Origin: Flavobacterium sp.
GTDB taxonomy: Bacteria; Bacteroidota; Bacteroidia; Flavobacteriales; Flavobacteriaceae
Reading direction: 5' to 3'
NCBI RefSeq assembly: GCF_004211145.1
Contig: NZ_SEBS01000024.1
Span: 42,332-106,331, forward strand
Length of the DNA stretch: 64,000 nt
Shown: piece after piece, positions 49,479 to 60,163 of the stretch
How the letters are laid out: every line of letters starts with the position of its first letter
How positions within the stretch are numbered: the stretch's first letter is position 1
Notes under the pieces: model-generated
Database searches by the model: none
What the model saw: the letters and a program-made list of their open reading frames with translations, nothing else
Told to the model about the DNA's origin: nothing
Translations under genes and position numbers: made by a program

Positions 49479-52400
49479 ATGATCCATTTCTTCGGAAACG
49501 AAAGCGATGTCGTCTTTGCAGTACAAACGCAAGGCCCGATATCGGACGAAAACGTATCAAAATTAAACTGGTTATTCGCCAACGCGCACCAAATACAGAA
49601 ATCCGTCCTCACGGATTTTTTTGTTGGACCACGTGCCGCAATGGTCACGCCCTGGAGCACGAATGCCGTCGAAATTACCCAGAACATGGGCATCGAAGGA
49701 ATTATCCGAATCGAGGAATTCCTGAAGGTCGACGAACCTTTCACGGGTTTCGACCCGATGTTGTCGCAGAAATATCCCGAATTGAACCAGGATATCTTCA
49801 CGATCAACATCACGCCCGAACCAATCCTCGAAATTTCGGACATCGCCGCGTACAACAAACAGGAAGGTTTGGCGCTCAACGACGAGGAAGTCGAGTATTT
49901 GAATAATCTGTCTGAAAAACTCGGGCGCAAATTGACCGACTCTGAAGTATTCGGATTTTCGCAAGTCAACTCGGAACACTGCCGACACAAGATCTTCAAC
50001 GGAACTTTTGTGATCGACGGAGAAGAAAAACCGACGTCGCTTTTCAAACTCATCAAAAAAACGTCGGCCGAATTTCCCGGAGAAATCGTATCGGCCTACA
50101 AAGATAACGTCGCATTCATCAAAGGACCGAAAGTCACGCAGTTCGCACCAAAAACGGCTGACAAACCTGATTTCTATTCTGAAAAAGAATTCGAATCGGT
50201 GATCTCATTGAAAGCCGAAACACATAATTTCCCGACGACGGTCGAGCCGTTCAACGGAGCCGCGACGGGTTCGGGCGGAGAAATCCGCGACCGTTTGGCC
50301 GGTGGACAAGGTTCGTTGCCACTCGCCGGAACCGCCGTTTATATGACGTCGTACTCGCGTCTCGAAAATGATCGAAACTGGGAAAACGGAATGCCGGAGC
50401 GCAAATGGTTATACCAAACGCCGATGGACATTTTGATCAAGGCGTCTAACGGAGCGTCGGATTTCGGGAATAAATTCGGACAACCGCTGATCACGGGTTC
50501 GATCCTGACGTTCGAGCACGAAGAAAACGACCGACGCCTCGCCTTTGACAAAGTCATCATGCAAGCGGGCGGAATCGGTTATGGAAAGGCCGACCAATCG
50601 ATCAAGAAAAAACCGCAACAAGGTGACAAAGTCGTCATTTTGGGCGGTGAAAACTATAGGATCGGAATGGGCGGAGCTGCGGTTTCGAGTGCCGATACGG
50701 GCGCTTTCGGTTCAGGAATCGAACTCAATGCAATCCAACGCTCAAATCCTGAAATGCAAAAACGCGCCGCAAACGCGATCCGCGGCCTCGTCGAAAGCGA
50801 CAACAACCCAATCGTCTCGATCCACGATCACGGCGCCGGCGGACACTTGAACTGTTTGAGCGAACTCGTTGAGGAAACGGGCGGAAAGATAAACCTCGAC
50901 GCGCTTCCTGTGGGCGATCCGACATTGTCGGCCAAGGAAATCATCGGGAATGAATCACAGGAACGAATGGGATTGGTCATCGGCCAGGACGATATCGAAT
51001 TCCTGCACAAGGTTGCCGAGAGAGAACGTTCCCCGATGTACGAGGTCGGTGATATCTTGAACAACCACCGATTCACGTTCGAATCAGAAACCACGGGCGC
51101 AAAACCAATGGATTTCGCGATCGAAGACATGTTCGGTTCGTCGCCGAAAACGATAATGAACGACGTTTCGATACACCGCGACTACAAAAACCTGAACTAT
51201 TCCCAAGCCGATTTCCAGACATATCTCGAGGCGGTTCTGCAACTCGAAGCCGTCGCGTGCAAGGATTGGCTCACGAACAAAGTCGACCGTTGCGTGGGCG
51301 GACGCGTGGCAAAACAACAATGTGCAGGTCCGTTGCAATTGCCGATGAACAATGTCGGCGTGATGGCGTTGGATTTCAACGGGAAAGAAGGGATCGCGAC
51401 CTCGATCGGCCACTCGCCTATCGCCGCGATCATCGATGCGAAAGCCGGAAGCCGGAATGCGATCGCCGAATCACTTTCAAACTTGATCTGGGCACCGATA
51501 AAATCAGGACTCTCAGGCGTTTCGCTGTCGGCGAACTGGATGTGGCCGTGCAAGAACGAAGGCGAAGATGCGCGTTTGTATGAAGCAGTCGAAGCGTGTT
51601 CAGACTTCGCGATCGCTTTGGGAATCAACATCCCGACGGGAAAAGATTCGCTTTCAATGAAACAGCGTTATCCTGACGGAGACGTGATTTCCCCGGGAAC
51701 CGTGATCATTTCGGCGGCCGGAAATTGCACCGACATCACGAAAGTCGTCGAACCTGTATTGAAAAAGAACGGCGGCAATATCTACTACATCAACCTTTCA
51801 CAGGATTCGCACAAATTGGGCGGATCGTCGTTTGCGCAAATCCTCAACAAGATCGGAAATGAAGCTCCGGACGTTACCGACGCCGCGAGCTTTAAGAAGA
51901 CATTCGACGTTTTGCAACAATTGATTTCGAATGGAAAAATCGCAGCCGGACACGACATCGGAAGCGGTGGTTTGATCACGACCTTGCTTGAAATGTGTTT
52001 CGCTGACGTGAACCTCGGCGCCCAATTCGACTTGACGAAAATCAATGAGAATGACACGATCAAACTGTTGTTCTCGGAGAATATCGGGATCGTTTTCCAG
52101 GCCGATGCTTCGGTTGAAAAGACATTGAAATCAAATGATATCGAGTTTTTCAACATCGGGAAAGTCGTCGAAGGAAATACGGTAACGATCGCAAACGCCG
52201 ACGACAACATCAGCCTGAACGTAGCTGAAATGCGCGATGTTTGGTACAAGACATCGTATTTGCTCGACACGAAACAATCGGGCGAGAAGAAAGCGAAAGA
52301 ACGCTTCGACAATTATAAGAACCAACCTTTGAGGTTTGAGCTTCCGACACATTTCGACGGAAAGAAACCGCAGATCGATTCCTCGAAACCGAAGCCGAAG

Positions 52401-53141
52401 GCCGCGATCATCCGTGAAAAAGGTTCGAATTCGGAACGCGAAATGGCAAATGCCATGTATCTCGCGGGCTTCGATGTGAAAGACGTGCACATGACCGATT
52501 TGATTTCAGGTCGCGAAACGTTGGAAGACATCCAATTCATTGGCGCGGTCGGCGGATTCTCGAATTCGGACGTACTCGGTTCGGCCAAAGGCTGGGCGGG
52601 CGCATTCCTTTATAATGAGAAAGCGAAAACGGCTTTGGAGAATTTCTTCAGACGCGAAGACACGCTTTCAGTTGGAATCTGCAACGGTTGCCAGTTGTTC
52701 ATCGAACTTGGGTTGATCAATCCGGGACACAATGTGAAACCGAGAATGTTGCATAACGATTCAGCCAAACACGAATCCGGATTTACGTCGGTGAAAGTAC
52801 AGGAAAACAATTCGATAATGCTGTCGACGTTGGCGGGAACGACTCTGGGCGTTTGGATTTCACACGGAGAAGGAAAGTTCGAGTTGCCGATGAGCGAAGA
52901 CAATTACGAAGTCGTAGCCAAATACGGTTACGAAGGTTATCCCGCAAACCCGAACGGTTCGCATTATGACGTCGCGATGTTGTGCGACGTTACGGGCCGA
53001 CACCTGGTTACGATGCCGCACATAGAACGGTCGGTTTTCCAATGGAACTGGGCGAATTATCCTGATGGCCGACAGGACGAGGTCACGCCTTGGGTGGAAG
53101 CGTTCGTGAATGCGCGTAAATGGTTGGAAAAGGTTGATTAA
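49479..53141 (+). CDS. purL: Phosphoribosylformylglycinamidine synthase
   Basis: 1220 aa; FSQVNSEHCRHKIF, KAETHNFPTTVEPFNGAATGSGGEIRDR, glutaminase GICNGCQLFIELG. Confidence 0.96.
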   Translation: MIHFFGNESDVVFAVQTQGPISDENVSKLNWLFANAHQIQKSVLTDFFVGPRAAMVTPWSTNAVEITQNMGIEGIIRIEEFLKVDEPFTGFDPMLSQKYPELNQDIFTINITPEPILEISDIAAYNKQEGLALNDEEVEYLNNLSEKLGRKLTDSEVFGFSQVNSEHCRHKIFNGTFVIDGEEKPTSLFKLIKKTSAEFPGEIVSAYKDNVAFIKGPKVTQFAPKTADKPDFYSEKEFESVISLKAETHNFPTTVEPFNGAATGSGGEIRDRLAGGQGSLPLAGTAVYMTSYSRLENDRNWENGMPERKWLYQTPMDILIKASNGASDFGNKFGQPLITGSILTFEHEENDRRLAFDKVIMQAGGIGYGKADQSIKKKPQQGDKVVILGGENYRIGMGGAAVSSADTGAFGSGIELNAIQRSNPEMQKRAANAIRGLVESDNNPIVSIHDHGAGGHLNCLSELVEETGGKINLDALPVGDPTLSAKEIIGNESQERMGLVIGQDDIEFLHKVAERERSPMYEVGDILNNHRFTFESETTGAKPMDFAIEDMFGSSPKTIMNDVSIHRDYKNLNYSQADFQTYLEAVLQLEAVACKDWLTNKVDRCVGGRVAKQQCAGPLQLPMNNVGVMALDFNGKEGIATSIGHSPIAAIIDAKAGSRNAIAESLSNLIWAPIKSGLSGVSLSANWMWPCKNEGEDARLYEAVEACSDFAIALGINIPTGKDSLSMKQRYPDGDVISPGTVIISAAGNCTDITKVVEPVLKKNGGNIYYINLSQDSHKLGGSSFAQILNKIGNEAPDVTDAASFKKTFDVLQQLISNGKIAAGHDIGSGGLITTLLEMCFADVNLGAQFDLTKINENDTIKLLFSENIGIVFQADASVEKTLKSNDIEFFNIGKVVEGNTVTIANADDNISLNVAEMRDVWYKTSYLLDTKQSGEKKAKERFDNYKNQPLRFELPTHFDGKKPQIDSSKPKPKAAIIREKGSNSEREMANAMYLAGFDVKDVHMTDLISGRETLEDIQFIGAVGGFSNSDVLGSAKGWAGAFLYNEKAKTALENFFRREDTLSVGICNGCQLFIELGLINPGHNVKPRMLHNDSAKHESGFTSVKVQENNSIMLSTLAGTTLGVWISHGEGKFELPMSEDNYEVVAKYGYEGYPANPNGSHYDVAMLCDVTGRHLVTMPHIERSVFQWNWANYPDGRQDEVTPWVEAFVNARKWLEKVD

Positions 53142-53216
53142 TTGGTTAGCCGACGTTTTAGGAAATTACAGTATCACTGACCAGTTAAGGGATTAATCGG
53201 TATTCAAATATTTTTT

Positions 53217-53282
53217 ACCATTAAGAAGTTAAGTTTAGTTAAGGCAAACCATAATCTTAACTGCTCTTAACTTCTTAATGGT
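53217..53282. repeat. Element with 17-bp perfect inverted repeat (accattaagaagttaag)
   Basis: accattaagaagttaag 53217-53233 versus cttaacttcttaatggt 53266-53282. Confidence 0.9.
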
Positions 53283-53455
53283 TTTGAAAACAACGCGGAG
53301 AATCTTAATGTTATTAATGAGCTAATGGTTTAGAAAAAATCCGCGTAGCAAATCTGTCTGGTTCATGCTTCGCGCCAAAAAAAATCCACAGTACAAATTC
53401 ATAGCAAAAAAAGTCCACGGTGACACGTTTTTGCCAATTCGGGTCCGATACCAAA

Positions 53456-54211
53456 ATGAAAGATAAGCTCCAAAAACTCCATCAAACCTGGGACGCCGAC
53501 CCGAACCGGGGCATTCCCGGAACCGAACGCAACGTGACGTTCAACGAACTCGCGAGTTCAATCGTAAGTCTCGGGCCGTTCTATTATTATGTGGTGGATT
53601 TCTCCGATGGGTCGATTTCGAATACAAGCAATTCGTTTCAGGAAATGCTCGGACTTAATCCTACATCGTTGAAATTCAGCGAGATCATTTCCAGTTTCCA
53701 CCCTGATGACATGGACCTGATCATGCGGCTCGAAGCCGGCGTGGCGCAATTTTTCTTCAAGAATGTCACGCCCGAAAAACTCATGCGGTACAAAAGCAGT
53801 TTCAATTTCAGGATCAGGTTGGCGAATGGTGACTATGCGCTGTTCAACCATCAGGCGATGATGCTTACGCTCGGTCCCAACGGCGGTTACGGCAAAGCGA
53901 TCAACATCCACACGCGCATCGACCATTTGACCGAGGTCAACAACGAGCGTTTCTCGATCATCGGATTGGATGGCGAACCGTCGTTCTTGAACATCCCGCT
54001 CGACGATTCCCAAAGTTCGTTTTCTTTTTCGGCCAAGGAAATCCAGGTCATAAAAGATCTGAGCGACGGGCTCGACAGCGAGGAAATCGCGACCAAACTC
54101 TTCATAAGTCCGCACACGGTCAAGACGCATCGCAAGAACATCCTGCAGAAATCGGGTTGCAAAAACGTCGCGCAGCTAATCAAGATGTGCGTGTTGCAAG
54201 GTTTGATTTGA
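53456..54211 (+). CDS. LuxR-type HTH transcriptional regulator with PAS-like N-terminus
   Basis: C-terminal FSAKEIQVIKDLSDGLDSEEIATKLFISPHTVKTHRKNILQKSGCKNVAQLI. Confidence 0.87.
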   Translation: MKDKLQKLHQTWDADPNRGIPGTERNVTFNELASSIVSLGPFYYYVVDFSDGSISNTSNSFQEMLGLNPTSLKFSEIISSFHPDDMDLIMRLEAGVAQFFFKNVTPEKLMRYKSSFNFRIRLANGDYALFNHQAMMLTLGPNGGYGKAINIHTRIDHLTEVNNERFSIIGLDGEPSFLNIPLDDSQSSFSFSAKEIQVIKDLSDGLDSEEIATKLFISPHTVKTHRKNILQKSGCKNVAQLIKMCVLQGLI

Positions 54212-54328
54212 TTATTTTAAGCGGATTCAAGCCCAAAAGATTCTCAAAAATTTAGATGGCATTTTAAACTTCCATTCGCAATTCCGCATCGCTTTTTTTA
54301 ATAATTTGCACAAAATAAAATCCCAATA

Positions 54329-56107
54329 ATGGCCAGCATCACACGCCTGTTCGATTTCCCATATCATCAGCAGAAAAACTATAACATCCCTGACGCTTTA
54401 GTCACCAAGCACGACGGCAAATGGATCAAGACTTCGACCGACGAATATCTTGCGCAAGCCAACACAGTATCGCGCGCACTACTGCGGATGGGCGTGCAGA
54501 AAGACGACAAGATCGCAGTGATTTCGTCGGCCAACCGCACCGAATGGCACATTCTCGACATCGGGATTTTGCAGACGGGCGCACAAAACGTTCCCGTGTA
54601 TCCGACGATCACCGAAGAAGAATACGAATACATTTTGAACCATTGCGAAGCGAGCTATTGTTTCGTGTCGGATGAAACCGTTCTCCAAAAAGTGAACTCG
54701 GTGAGGAAAAACCTTCCCAAACTCAAGGAAGTGTATTGTCTCGACGAGATTTCAGGTTGCGAGAACTGGTCGAAAATCCTCGAATCAGGGAAGGACGAAA
54801 GCAATCAGGCCGAAGTCGAGGCGCGCAAAGACAGCATTACGACCAAAGATCTCGCGACTATAATCTATACGTCAGGAACGACGGGACGCCCGAAAGGTGT
54901 TATGTTGTCGCATGAGAACATCGTGTCGAACGTACTCGGAAGCGAAAAAAGAATCCCGTTCGACGCAGGCAGGACGCGTGCGATGAGTTTCCTGCCGATC
55001 TGCCACATCTTCGAGCGCATGGTCGTTTATTTGTACCAATATTACGGTGTCGGCATCTATTTCGCCGAATCCATCGACAAGATCAGCGAGAACATCCAGG
55101 AAGTCAAGCCCAACGTGATGACCGTCGTACCGCGACTTCTCGAAAAAGTATATGAAAAAATCCACGCCAAAGGCAGCGAGCTCACGGGAATAAAATACAA
55201 GTTGTTCTTCTGGGCGATCGGGCTCGGCGAACGCTACCAACCTTATGGACAAAACGGCTGGTGGTACGAATTCCAGCTGAAATGGGCGCGCAAGATCATC
55301 TTCAGCAAATGGCGTGACGCGCTCGGCGGAAATCTAAACATGATGGTTTCGGGAAGCGCTGCGTTGCAACCGCGTTTGGCGAGAATGTTCGCCGCGGCCG
55401 ATATCGCCGTCATGGAAGGCTATGGTCTTACCGAAACGTCGCCCGTAATCGCCGTGAACGACATGCGCAACCACAACTTCAAGATAGGAACCGTCGGGAA
55501 ACCGATAGAAAACGTCGAAGTCAAGATCGCCCAGGACGGAGAAATCCTGTGCAAAGGCCCGAACATCATGATGGGTTATTTCAAAGACGATGCGAAAACG
55601 GCCGAAGTCATCACCGAAGGTTATTTCCACACGGGCGACATAGGCGAAATCGACAGCGAAGGTTTCCTCAAGATCACCGACCGCAAAAAGGAAATGTTCA
55701 AGACGTCGGGCGGGAAATATATCGCTCCCCAATTGCTCGAGAACGCCATGAAACAATCGCGTTTCATAGAACAGGTAATGGTTATCGGCGAAGGCGAGAA
55801 AATGCCTGCCGCGTTCATCCAACCGAATTTTGGGTTCGTGAAAGATTGGGCGCGCATCCACAAACTGGAGATCGGCGAAGAACCTCAGGATATCGTGTGC
55901 AACGAAGCCGTCAAAACCCGCATCTCAGAAGAAATCGAAAAGATAAACGACAAATTCGGGAATTGGGAAAAAGTCAAGAAGTTCGAACTCACGCCGCAAA
56001 TCTGGTCGATCGACGGTGGCGAATTGACTCCGACGCTAAAACTCAAACGCAAAAACATCCTCGAAAAATACAAAGACCTGTACCAGAAAATTTACGGTCA
56101 ACGATAA
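54329..56107 (+). CDS. Long-chain acyl-CoA synthetase (AMP-binding)
   Basis: TIIYTSGTTGRPKGVMLSH, GYGLTETSPVI, TGDIGEIDSEGFLKITDRKKEMFKTSGGKYI. Confidence 0.93.
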   Translation: MASITRLFDFPYHQQKNYNIPDALVTKHDGKWIKTSTDEYLAQANTVSRALLRMGVQKDDKIAVISSANRTEWHILDIGILQTGAQNVPVYPTITEEEYEYILNHCEASYCFVSDETVLQKVNSVRKNLPKLKEVYCLDEISGCENWSKILESGKDESNQAEVEARKDSITTKDLATIIYTSGTTGRPKGVMLSHENIVSNVLGSEKRIPFDAGRTRAMSFLPICHIFERMVVYLYQYYGVGIYFAESIDKISENIQEVKPNVMTVVPRLLEKVYEKIHAKGSELTGIKYKLFFWAIGLGERYQPYGQNGWWYEFQLKWARKIIFSKWRDALGGNLNMMVSGSAALQPRLARMFAAADIAVMEGYGLTETSPVIAVNDMRNHNFKIGTVGKPIENVEVKIAQDGEILCKGPNIMMGYFKDDAKTAEVITEGYFHTGDIGEIDSEGFLKITDRKKEMFKTSGGKYIAPQLLENAMKQSRFIEQVMVIGEGEKMPAAFIQPNFGFVKDWARIHKLEIGEEPQDIVCNEAVKTRISEEIEKINDKFGNWEKVKKFELTPQIWSIDGGELTPTLKLKRKNILEKYKDLYQKIYGQR

Positions 56108-56112
56108 AAACG

Positions 56113-56138
56113 CTCCCTTAATCGGGAGTTTTTTTTTG
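56113..56138 (+). terminator. Rho-independent terminator
   Basis: CTCCCttaatcGGGAGttttttttt. Confidence 0.9.
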
Positions 56139-56215
56139 TCTCAAAAATTGTCAGGGAAAACGTTTGCGGTTACGATTAATCGTCTAATTTTACGCCCCGA
56201 AACAAAAAATTTAAA

Positions 56216-57754
56216 ATGAAAAAATTCTACTCAATTGGCTTACTATTAGCCGGTATGGCATCATTTGCACAAGCCGGAAGCCTCGACGCCACTTTTGGGA
56301 CTGGCGGTCAGGTAATCACATCAATCAACACAGGCGCCGACAAAGCGTTCGGAGTTGCGTTGCAGGCCGACGGGAAAATCGTCGTTGCCGGAATGACAAC
56401 AAACGCGACGACGGGTAAAGACTTCGCCGTGGTTCGTTACAACTGGAACGGGTCGCTCGACACGACTTTCGGAACAGGCGGAATCGTCACGACCGACGTA
56501 CAACTTGGCAGCGAAGACGAAGCGAATTCGATCGCGATCCAAGCCGACGGAAAAATCGTCCTTGCCGGTTATTCTGACGACGGAAGCCAGAAAAAAGGCG
56601 CGCTCGTGCGTTACAACACCGACGGTTCACTCGACACATCGTTCAACACGACAGGAAAAGTGGTGACGTCTTTTGAAGGAACGACACAGGCTTGTAATAT
56701 CAGCGTCGTGAAAATCCACGCACTTACAGGAAACATCATCGTCGGTGGAAACACGATGACGACGACTACGAAGGCAAAACCGGTCGTGGCTCGTTACACG
56801 TCGGCCGGAGTGCTTGACACGACATTCAATACGACAGGAATTCGTTTGATGTGGCTCAACAACCTCGACCAACAATATTTGATGAACGTCGAAGATTTGA
56901 CGGTTCAGACAAATGGAAAAATCACGGCCGTGGGCTGGAGAGATTTCCCGTCACAACCTTGGTCGAACAACGGTTGGGCCGGACGCATCAACGCGAACGG
57001 AACGATGGACACGACCTTCGACACTGACGGAGCGAACGACTTCAACGGTTCTTTCAACGGAAACGACAAGATCTTTTCAATGTTCCTGAAATCCGACAAC
57101 ACGATCGTTGCGGCAGGAAGCAGCGACATCTCGGCACAGAACTACGCGTTTACCATTTTCGAGATCGCGTCGACCGGAGCGCTTGGAGCTTCGGCAAACC
57201 AGGAAGCGGTTTCATTCAACGCGTTGCACACATCAATGGCGTACCGCGTACAGCAGGACGTCAGCGGTCGTTTCGTAATGGCGGGTTCGACTGGAAACAC
57301 GACGACGCGTTCATTCGCGTTGAGCCGCATCAATGCAGATTACACGATCGACAATACATTTGATGCCGATGGAAAAGTAACGACGAACTTTAGCGCAAAC
57401 GCAATGAGCGAAGCTTTTGACATGACGATCCAAACCGACAACCGAATCCTTGCAGTCGGTTACACAGGAAACGACTTTGCTTTGGCGCGTTACCTTTCAG
57501 GAAACGATTTGGCCGCTCAACAAGTCAAGACTTCGAAAATTGCACTTTACCCGAATCCTGCGAACAGCGTGATTTCTTTCAACGATGTCGACGCGAAATT
57601 GGCGGGAAGCACTTTTGCAATCTATAATACGGTTGGACAAAAAGTACTTTCAGGCGCTTTCAACGGTTCGATCGCGGTAAGCGAATTGGGTCAAGGCGTT
57701 TATTACGTGAAATTTGACAACGTTGCGGAAACATTCAACTTCGTGAAAAAATAA
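56216..57754 (+). CDS. Delta-60 repeat protein with T9SS type A sorting domain
   Basis: GSLDATFGTGGQV...ALQADGKIVVAG repeats; C-terminal YPNPANSVISF...GVYYVKFDNVAETFNFVKK. Confidence 0.92.
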   Translation: MKKFYSIGLLLAGMASFAQAGSLDATFGTGGQVITSINTGADKAFGVALQADGKIVVAGMTTNATTGKDFAVVRYNWNGSLDTTFGTGGIVTTDVQLGSEDEANSIAIQADGKIVLAGYSDDGSQKKGALVRYNTDGSLDTSFNTTGKVVTSFEGTTQACNISVVKIHALTGNIIVGGNTMTTTTKAKPVVARYTSAGVLDTTFNTTGIRLMWLNNLDQQYLMNVEDLTVQTNGKITAVGWRDFPSQPWSNNGWAGRINANGTMDTTFDTDGANDFNGSFNGNDKIFSMFLKSDNTIVAAGSSDISAQNYAFTIFEIASTGALGASANQEAVSFNALHTSMAYRVQQDVSGRFVMAGSTGNTTTRSFALSRINADYTIDNTFDADGKVTTNFSANAMSEAFDMTIQTDNRILAVGYTGNDFALARYLSGNDLAAQQVKTSKIALYPNPANSVISFNDVDAKLAGSTFAIYNTVGQKVLSGAFNGSIAVSELGQGVYYVKFDNVAETFNFVKK

Positions 57755-57777
57755 TTTGTTTAGAACAAATTTGATGA

Positions 57778-57810
57778 AAGGCCTTCGATTGTTCGAAGGC
57801 TTTTTTTTTA
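57778..57810 (+). terminator. Rho-independent terminator
   Basis: GCCTTCGattgttCGAAGGCttttttttt. Confidence 0.9.
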
Positions 57811-57878
57811 TACATATAAGTTCAGGTAGCTTAATCGAACGCAAGTTGATCGAGTTTTACGACAATTGAGATCTTTGA

Positions 57879-57985
57879 ACCATTAAGAACATTAAATACA
57901 TTAAGCTAACAAAAACCTACTACGACAATTCTGAAAACTCCAAGAGTCAAGTCATAAACTTAATGCTCTTAATGTTCTTAATGGT
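57879..57985. repeat. ~107-bp element with 27-bp imperfect terminal inverted repeats, copy 1
   Basis: accattaagaacattaaatacattaag ... cttaatgctcttaatgttcttaatggt. Confidence 0.92.
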
Positions 57986-57991
57986 AAAAAA

Positions 57992-58023
57992 AAGCCTTCG
58001 ATTCAATTCGGAGGCTTTTTTTT
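57992..58023. terminator. Terminator-like hairpin with A tract before and T tract after
   Basis: aaaaaaaAGCCTtcgattcaattcggAGGCTttttttt. Confidence 0.7.
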
Positions 58024-58131
58024 GTGTCAAATTTCAATGCGAAATGTTATGTAAGTTATTTTATCCGCGACTTTTAAAATGAGGGTATGAGATTAGTCGA
58101 AGAAATATGCTGCAGAAGATAATTTTTTTGA

Positions 58132-58239
58132 ACCATTAAGAACATTAAATACATTAAGCTAACAAAAACCTACTACGACAATTCTGAAAACTCCAAAGAG
58201 TCAAGTCATAATATTAATGCCCTTAATGTTCTTAATGGT
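58132..58239. repeat. ~107-bp element with 27-bp imperfect terminal inverted repeats, copy 2
   Basis: Near-identical to 57879-57985 including the central 'ctaacaaaaacctactacgacaattctgaaaactccaa'. Confidence 0.92.
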
Positions 58240-58273
58240 AAAAAATTTCTCCGCAACCCTAAACCCCAAACCT

Positions 58274-60013
58274 CTACTCCACTCTCAAAACATCCGTTTT
58301 CTCCGAAACCCCATTCTCATTCACCGCCTCAATCCTAAAATAATACGCCTTCTTCAAATCCATCGCCTTGAACCAATATTCGTTGAAATCGTGGATCATG
58401 ATGCAACTGTACAATTTGTCGGGCGCGGTTCCGTAATATAAGTTGTATGCGAACGCGTTGTCGACGGGCTGCCATTTTATGTAGGCGCTGCGTTTGTCCT
58501 TGTCGGTGCGAAGTACGATGAGTTGCCCGACCTTGTTCGGTTTTTCTCCATTTCCATTTCCGAAGACGCGCAACCCGCTGATCGCGAATTTTCCCGTCGG
58601 AACATGAATATTTTCGAGCCTGATAAACCGAGTATTTACTGGCTTTTCAAGTTCGATGTAATCGTGCGGAACGTCGCTCGTGTTTTTGCTTTTGTCTACG
58701 AGAAGCGTCCATTTCTTTCCATCGTTTGACATCAAAATCCTGTACTGATGAAATATTCCCGATTGCTTGCCCATGAGTTCCGCGTCCTGATCGGCGTAAT
58801 TGATCTGTATCGCGTTCACCGTCGAAATGTTTCCCAAGTCGGTCTGAATCCATTCGCCTTTGTTTCCCGACTTTGCGCTCCAATAGGTCTTGATATTTTC
58901 ATCGACCGCATTGTTCGCGAAATAACTTCCCAACGTCGACGAAACTTCGACCGGCTTTTTATAATTCAAAAGCATCCAACCTGAAAATGTATTTTCGCCT
59001 TTTCGCGCCGACGGCAAAAACTGCGGATAGTCGCCGAAAGCCGTGTTGCACCACATCACGTCGTCCTTATCGAATCCCGACGGCCAGATTCCCATGCGCC
59101 GTTCCCAAGTATTTTTAACGCAAACGACGCTCGTGGCAACGTGCCAGTATTTCCCCGAATTGTCCTGGAATGTCGCGCCGTGGCCCGCGCCTCTCGAAAA
59201 CCCGCCGGGCTTGAAACTCAACGGATCCGATTGGGCGACGGTCGGTTCAAGATCGAAAAGCGGCTTCTCCCCGACGACGACGCCATCGGCATAACCGCTG
59301 AATTCGGTTCCCGGCGATCCGTACTGGAAATAATATTTTCCGTTGTGTCTGGTCATCCACGCGCCCTCGATGAACGGATCGAGAAACGTATTGTCCATGT
59401 GTTCACCGAAACGCTGCCATCCGTAACGCCAATCCTCGACGAAATACATCGGTCGCCTCGCGCCTATCGGTTCGAACGTCTTGCGATCGAGCTCGACGCC
59501 CATCACGGGATGTTTGTTGGAACTGCCGTTGTACATGTAGAATTTTCCGTCATCGTCGGTGAAAAAAGCGGGATCCCAGCCGCCGGGCGCGAATTTGTCC
59601 TTTATCGGAAACCACTCGTTTCCTTTCGGGTTCGTACTGCCCCAAAGCGTGAAATCCTGCGTATACGTACTTCCGAACACGACCATCGTATCGCCGACTA
59701 CGCCAACTGCAGGCGCACAGATTTCCTCTCCGTTTACATTCCATGGCCGCAAAAATCTCTTCTCGTGGAACTTCCAGTTGAGCATGTCCGAACTGTGCCA
59801 ATATCCCGCCTGATTCGTGCTGAAAAGATACAGGTCGCCCTTGTAATTCACGATTACGGGATCGGCCGACGCGCGATGTTTTCCCCATTTTACATGCTCC
59901 GGATTAGGTTGATAACCGTAGTCGACATTGATCGGGTTGCAAAACGTCTTTTGTTGCGCACACATTACAAGCACGTTAAAAAAGACAAAACAACGCAAAA
60001 GAAATTTGGACAT
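58274..60013 (-). CDS. GH43-like glycoside hydrolase with discoidin and Fn3-like C-terminal regions
   Basis: MSKFLLRCFVFFNVLVMC signal; ADPVIVNYKGDLYLFST, GAWMTRHNGKYYFQYGSPG; discoidin-like YWSAKSGNKGEWIQTDLGNISTVNAIQINYAD. Confidence 0.83.
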   Translation of the reverse strand: MSKFLLRCFVFFNVLVMCAQQKTFCNPINVDYGYQPNPEHVKWGKHRASADPVIVNYKGDLYLFSTNQAGYWHSSDMLNWKFHEKRFLRPWNVNGEEICAPAVGVVGDTMVVFGSTYTQDFTLWGSTNPKGNEWFPIKDKFAPGGWDPAFFTDDDGKFYMYNGSSNKHPVMGVELDRKTFEPIGARRPMYFVEDWRYGWQRFGEHMDNTFLDPFIEGAWMTRHNGKYYFQYGSPGTEFSGYADGVVVGEKPLFDLEPTVAQSDPLSFKPGGFSRGAGHGATFQDNSGKYWHVATSVVCVKNTWERRMGIWPSGFDKDDVMWCNTAFGDYPQFLPSARKGENTFSGWMLLNYKKPVEVSSTLGSYFANNAVDENIKTYWSAKSGNKGEWIQTDLGNISTVNAIQINYADQDAELMGKQSGIFHQYRILMSNDGKKWTLLVDKSKNTSDVPHDYIELEKPVNTRFIRLENIHVPTGKFAISGLRVFGNGNGEKPNKVGQLIVLRTDKDKRSAYIKWQPVDNAFAYNLYYGTAPDKLYSCIMIHDFNEYWFKAMDLKKAYYFRIEAVNENGVSEKTDVLRVE

Positions 60014-60110
60014 ATTGGGATTTTTTGGTTCCGATTTCCTAAAGTTAGCAAACCCGATTGGCATGGCAATACGCAATTTGGAAGTTATCCAAACATTAAT
60101 TTTTTCGATT

Positions 60111-60128
60111 TACTATGCGTGCATAGTA
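60111..60128. promoter_or_regulatory. Palindrome TACTATGC-GT-GCATAGTA, candidate MarR operator
   Basis: 8-bp perfect arms with 2-nt centre, 10 nt upstream of a TATATTTG -7 motif and 36 nt upstream of the marR ATG. Confidence 0.6.
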
Positions 60129-60137
60129 TTTTTTTAT

Positions 60138-60145
60138 TATATTTG
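60138..60145 (+). promoter_or_regulatory. -7 promoter element TATATTTG
   Basis: Matches TAnnTTTG. Confidence 0.5.
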
Positions 60146-60163
60146 AAAACGATTGCGTAAAAT

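Noticed and set aside
59141-60160. 339-aa plus-strand ORF opposite the GH43 gene
   Set aside because: Shadow ORF; the opposite strand has signal peptide and GH43 motifs.
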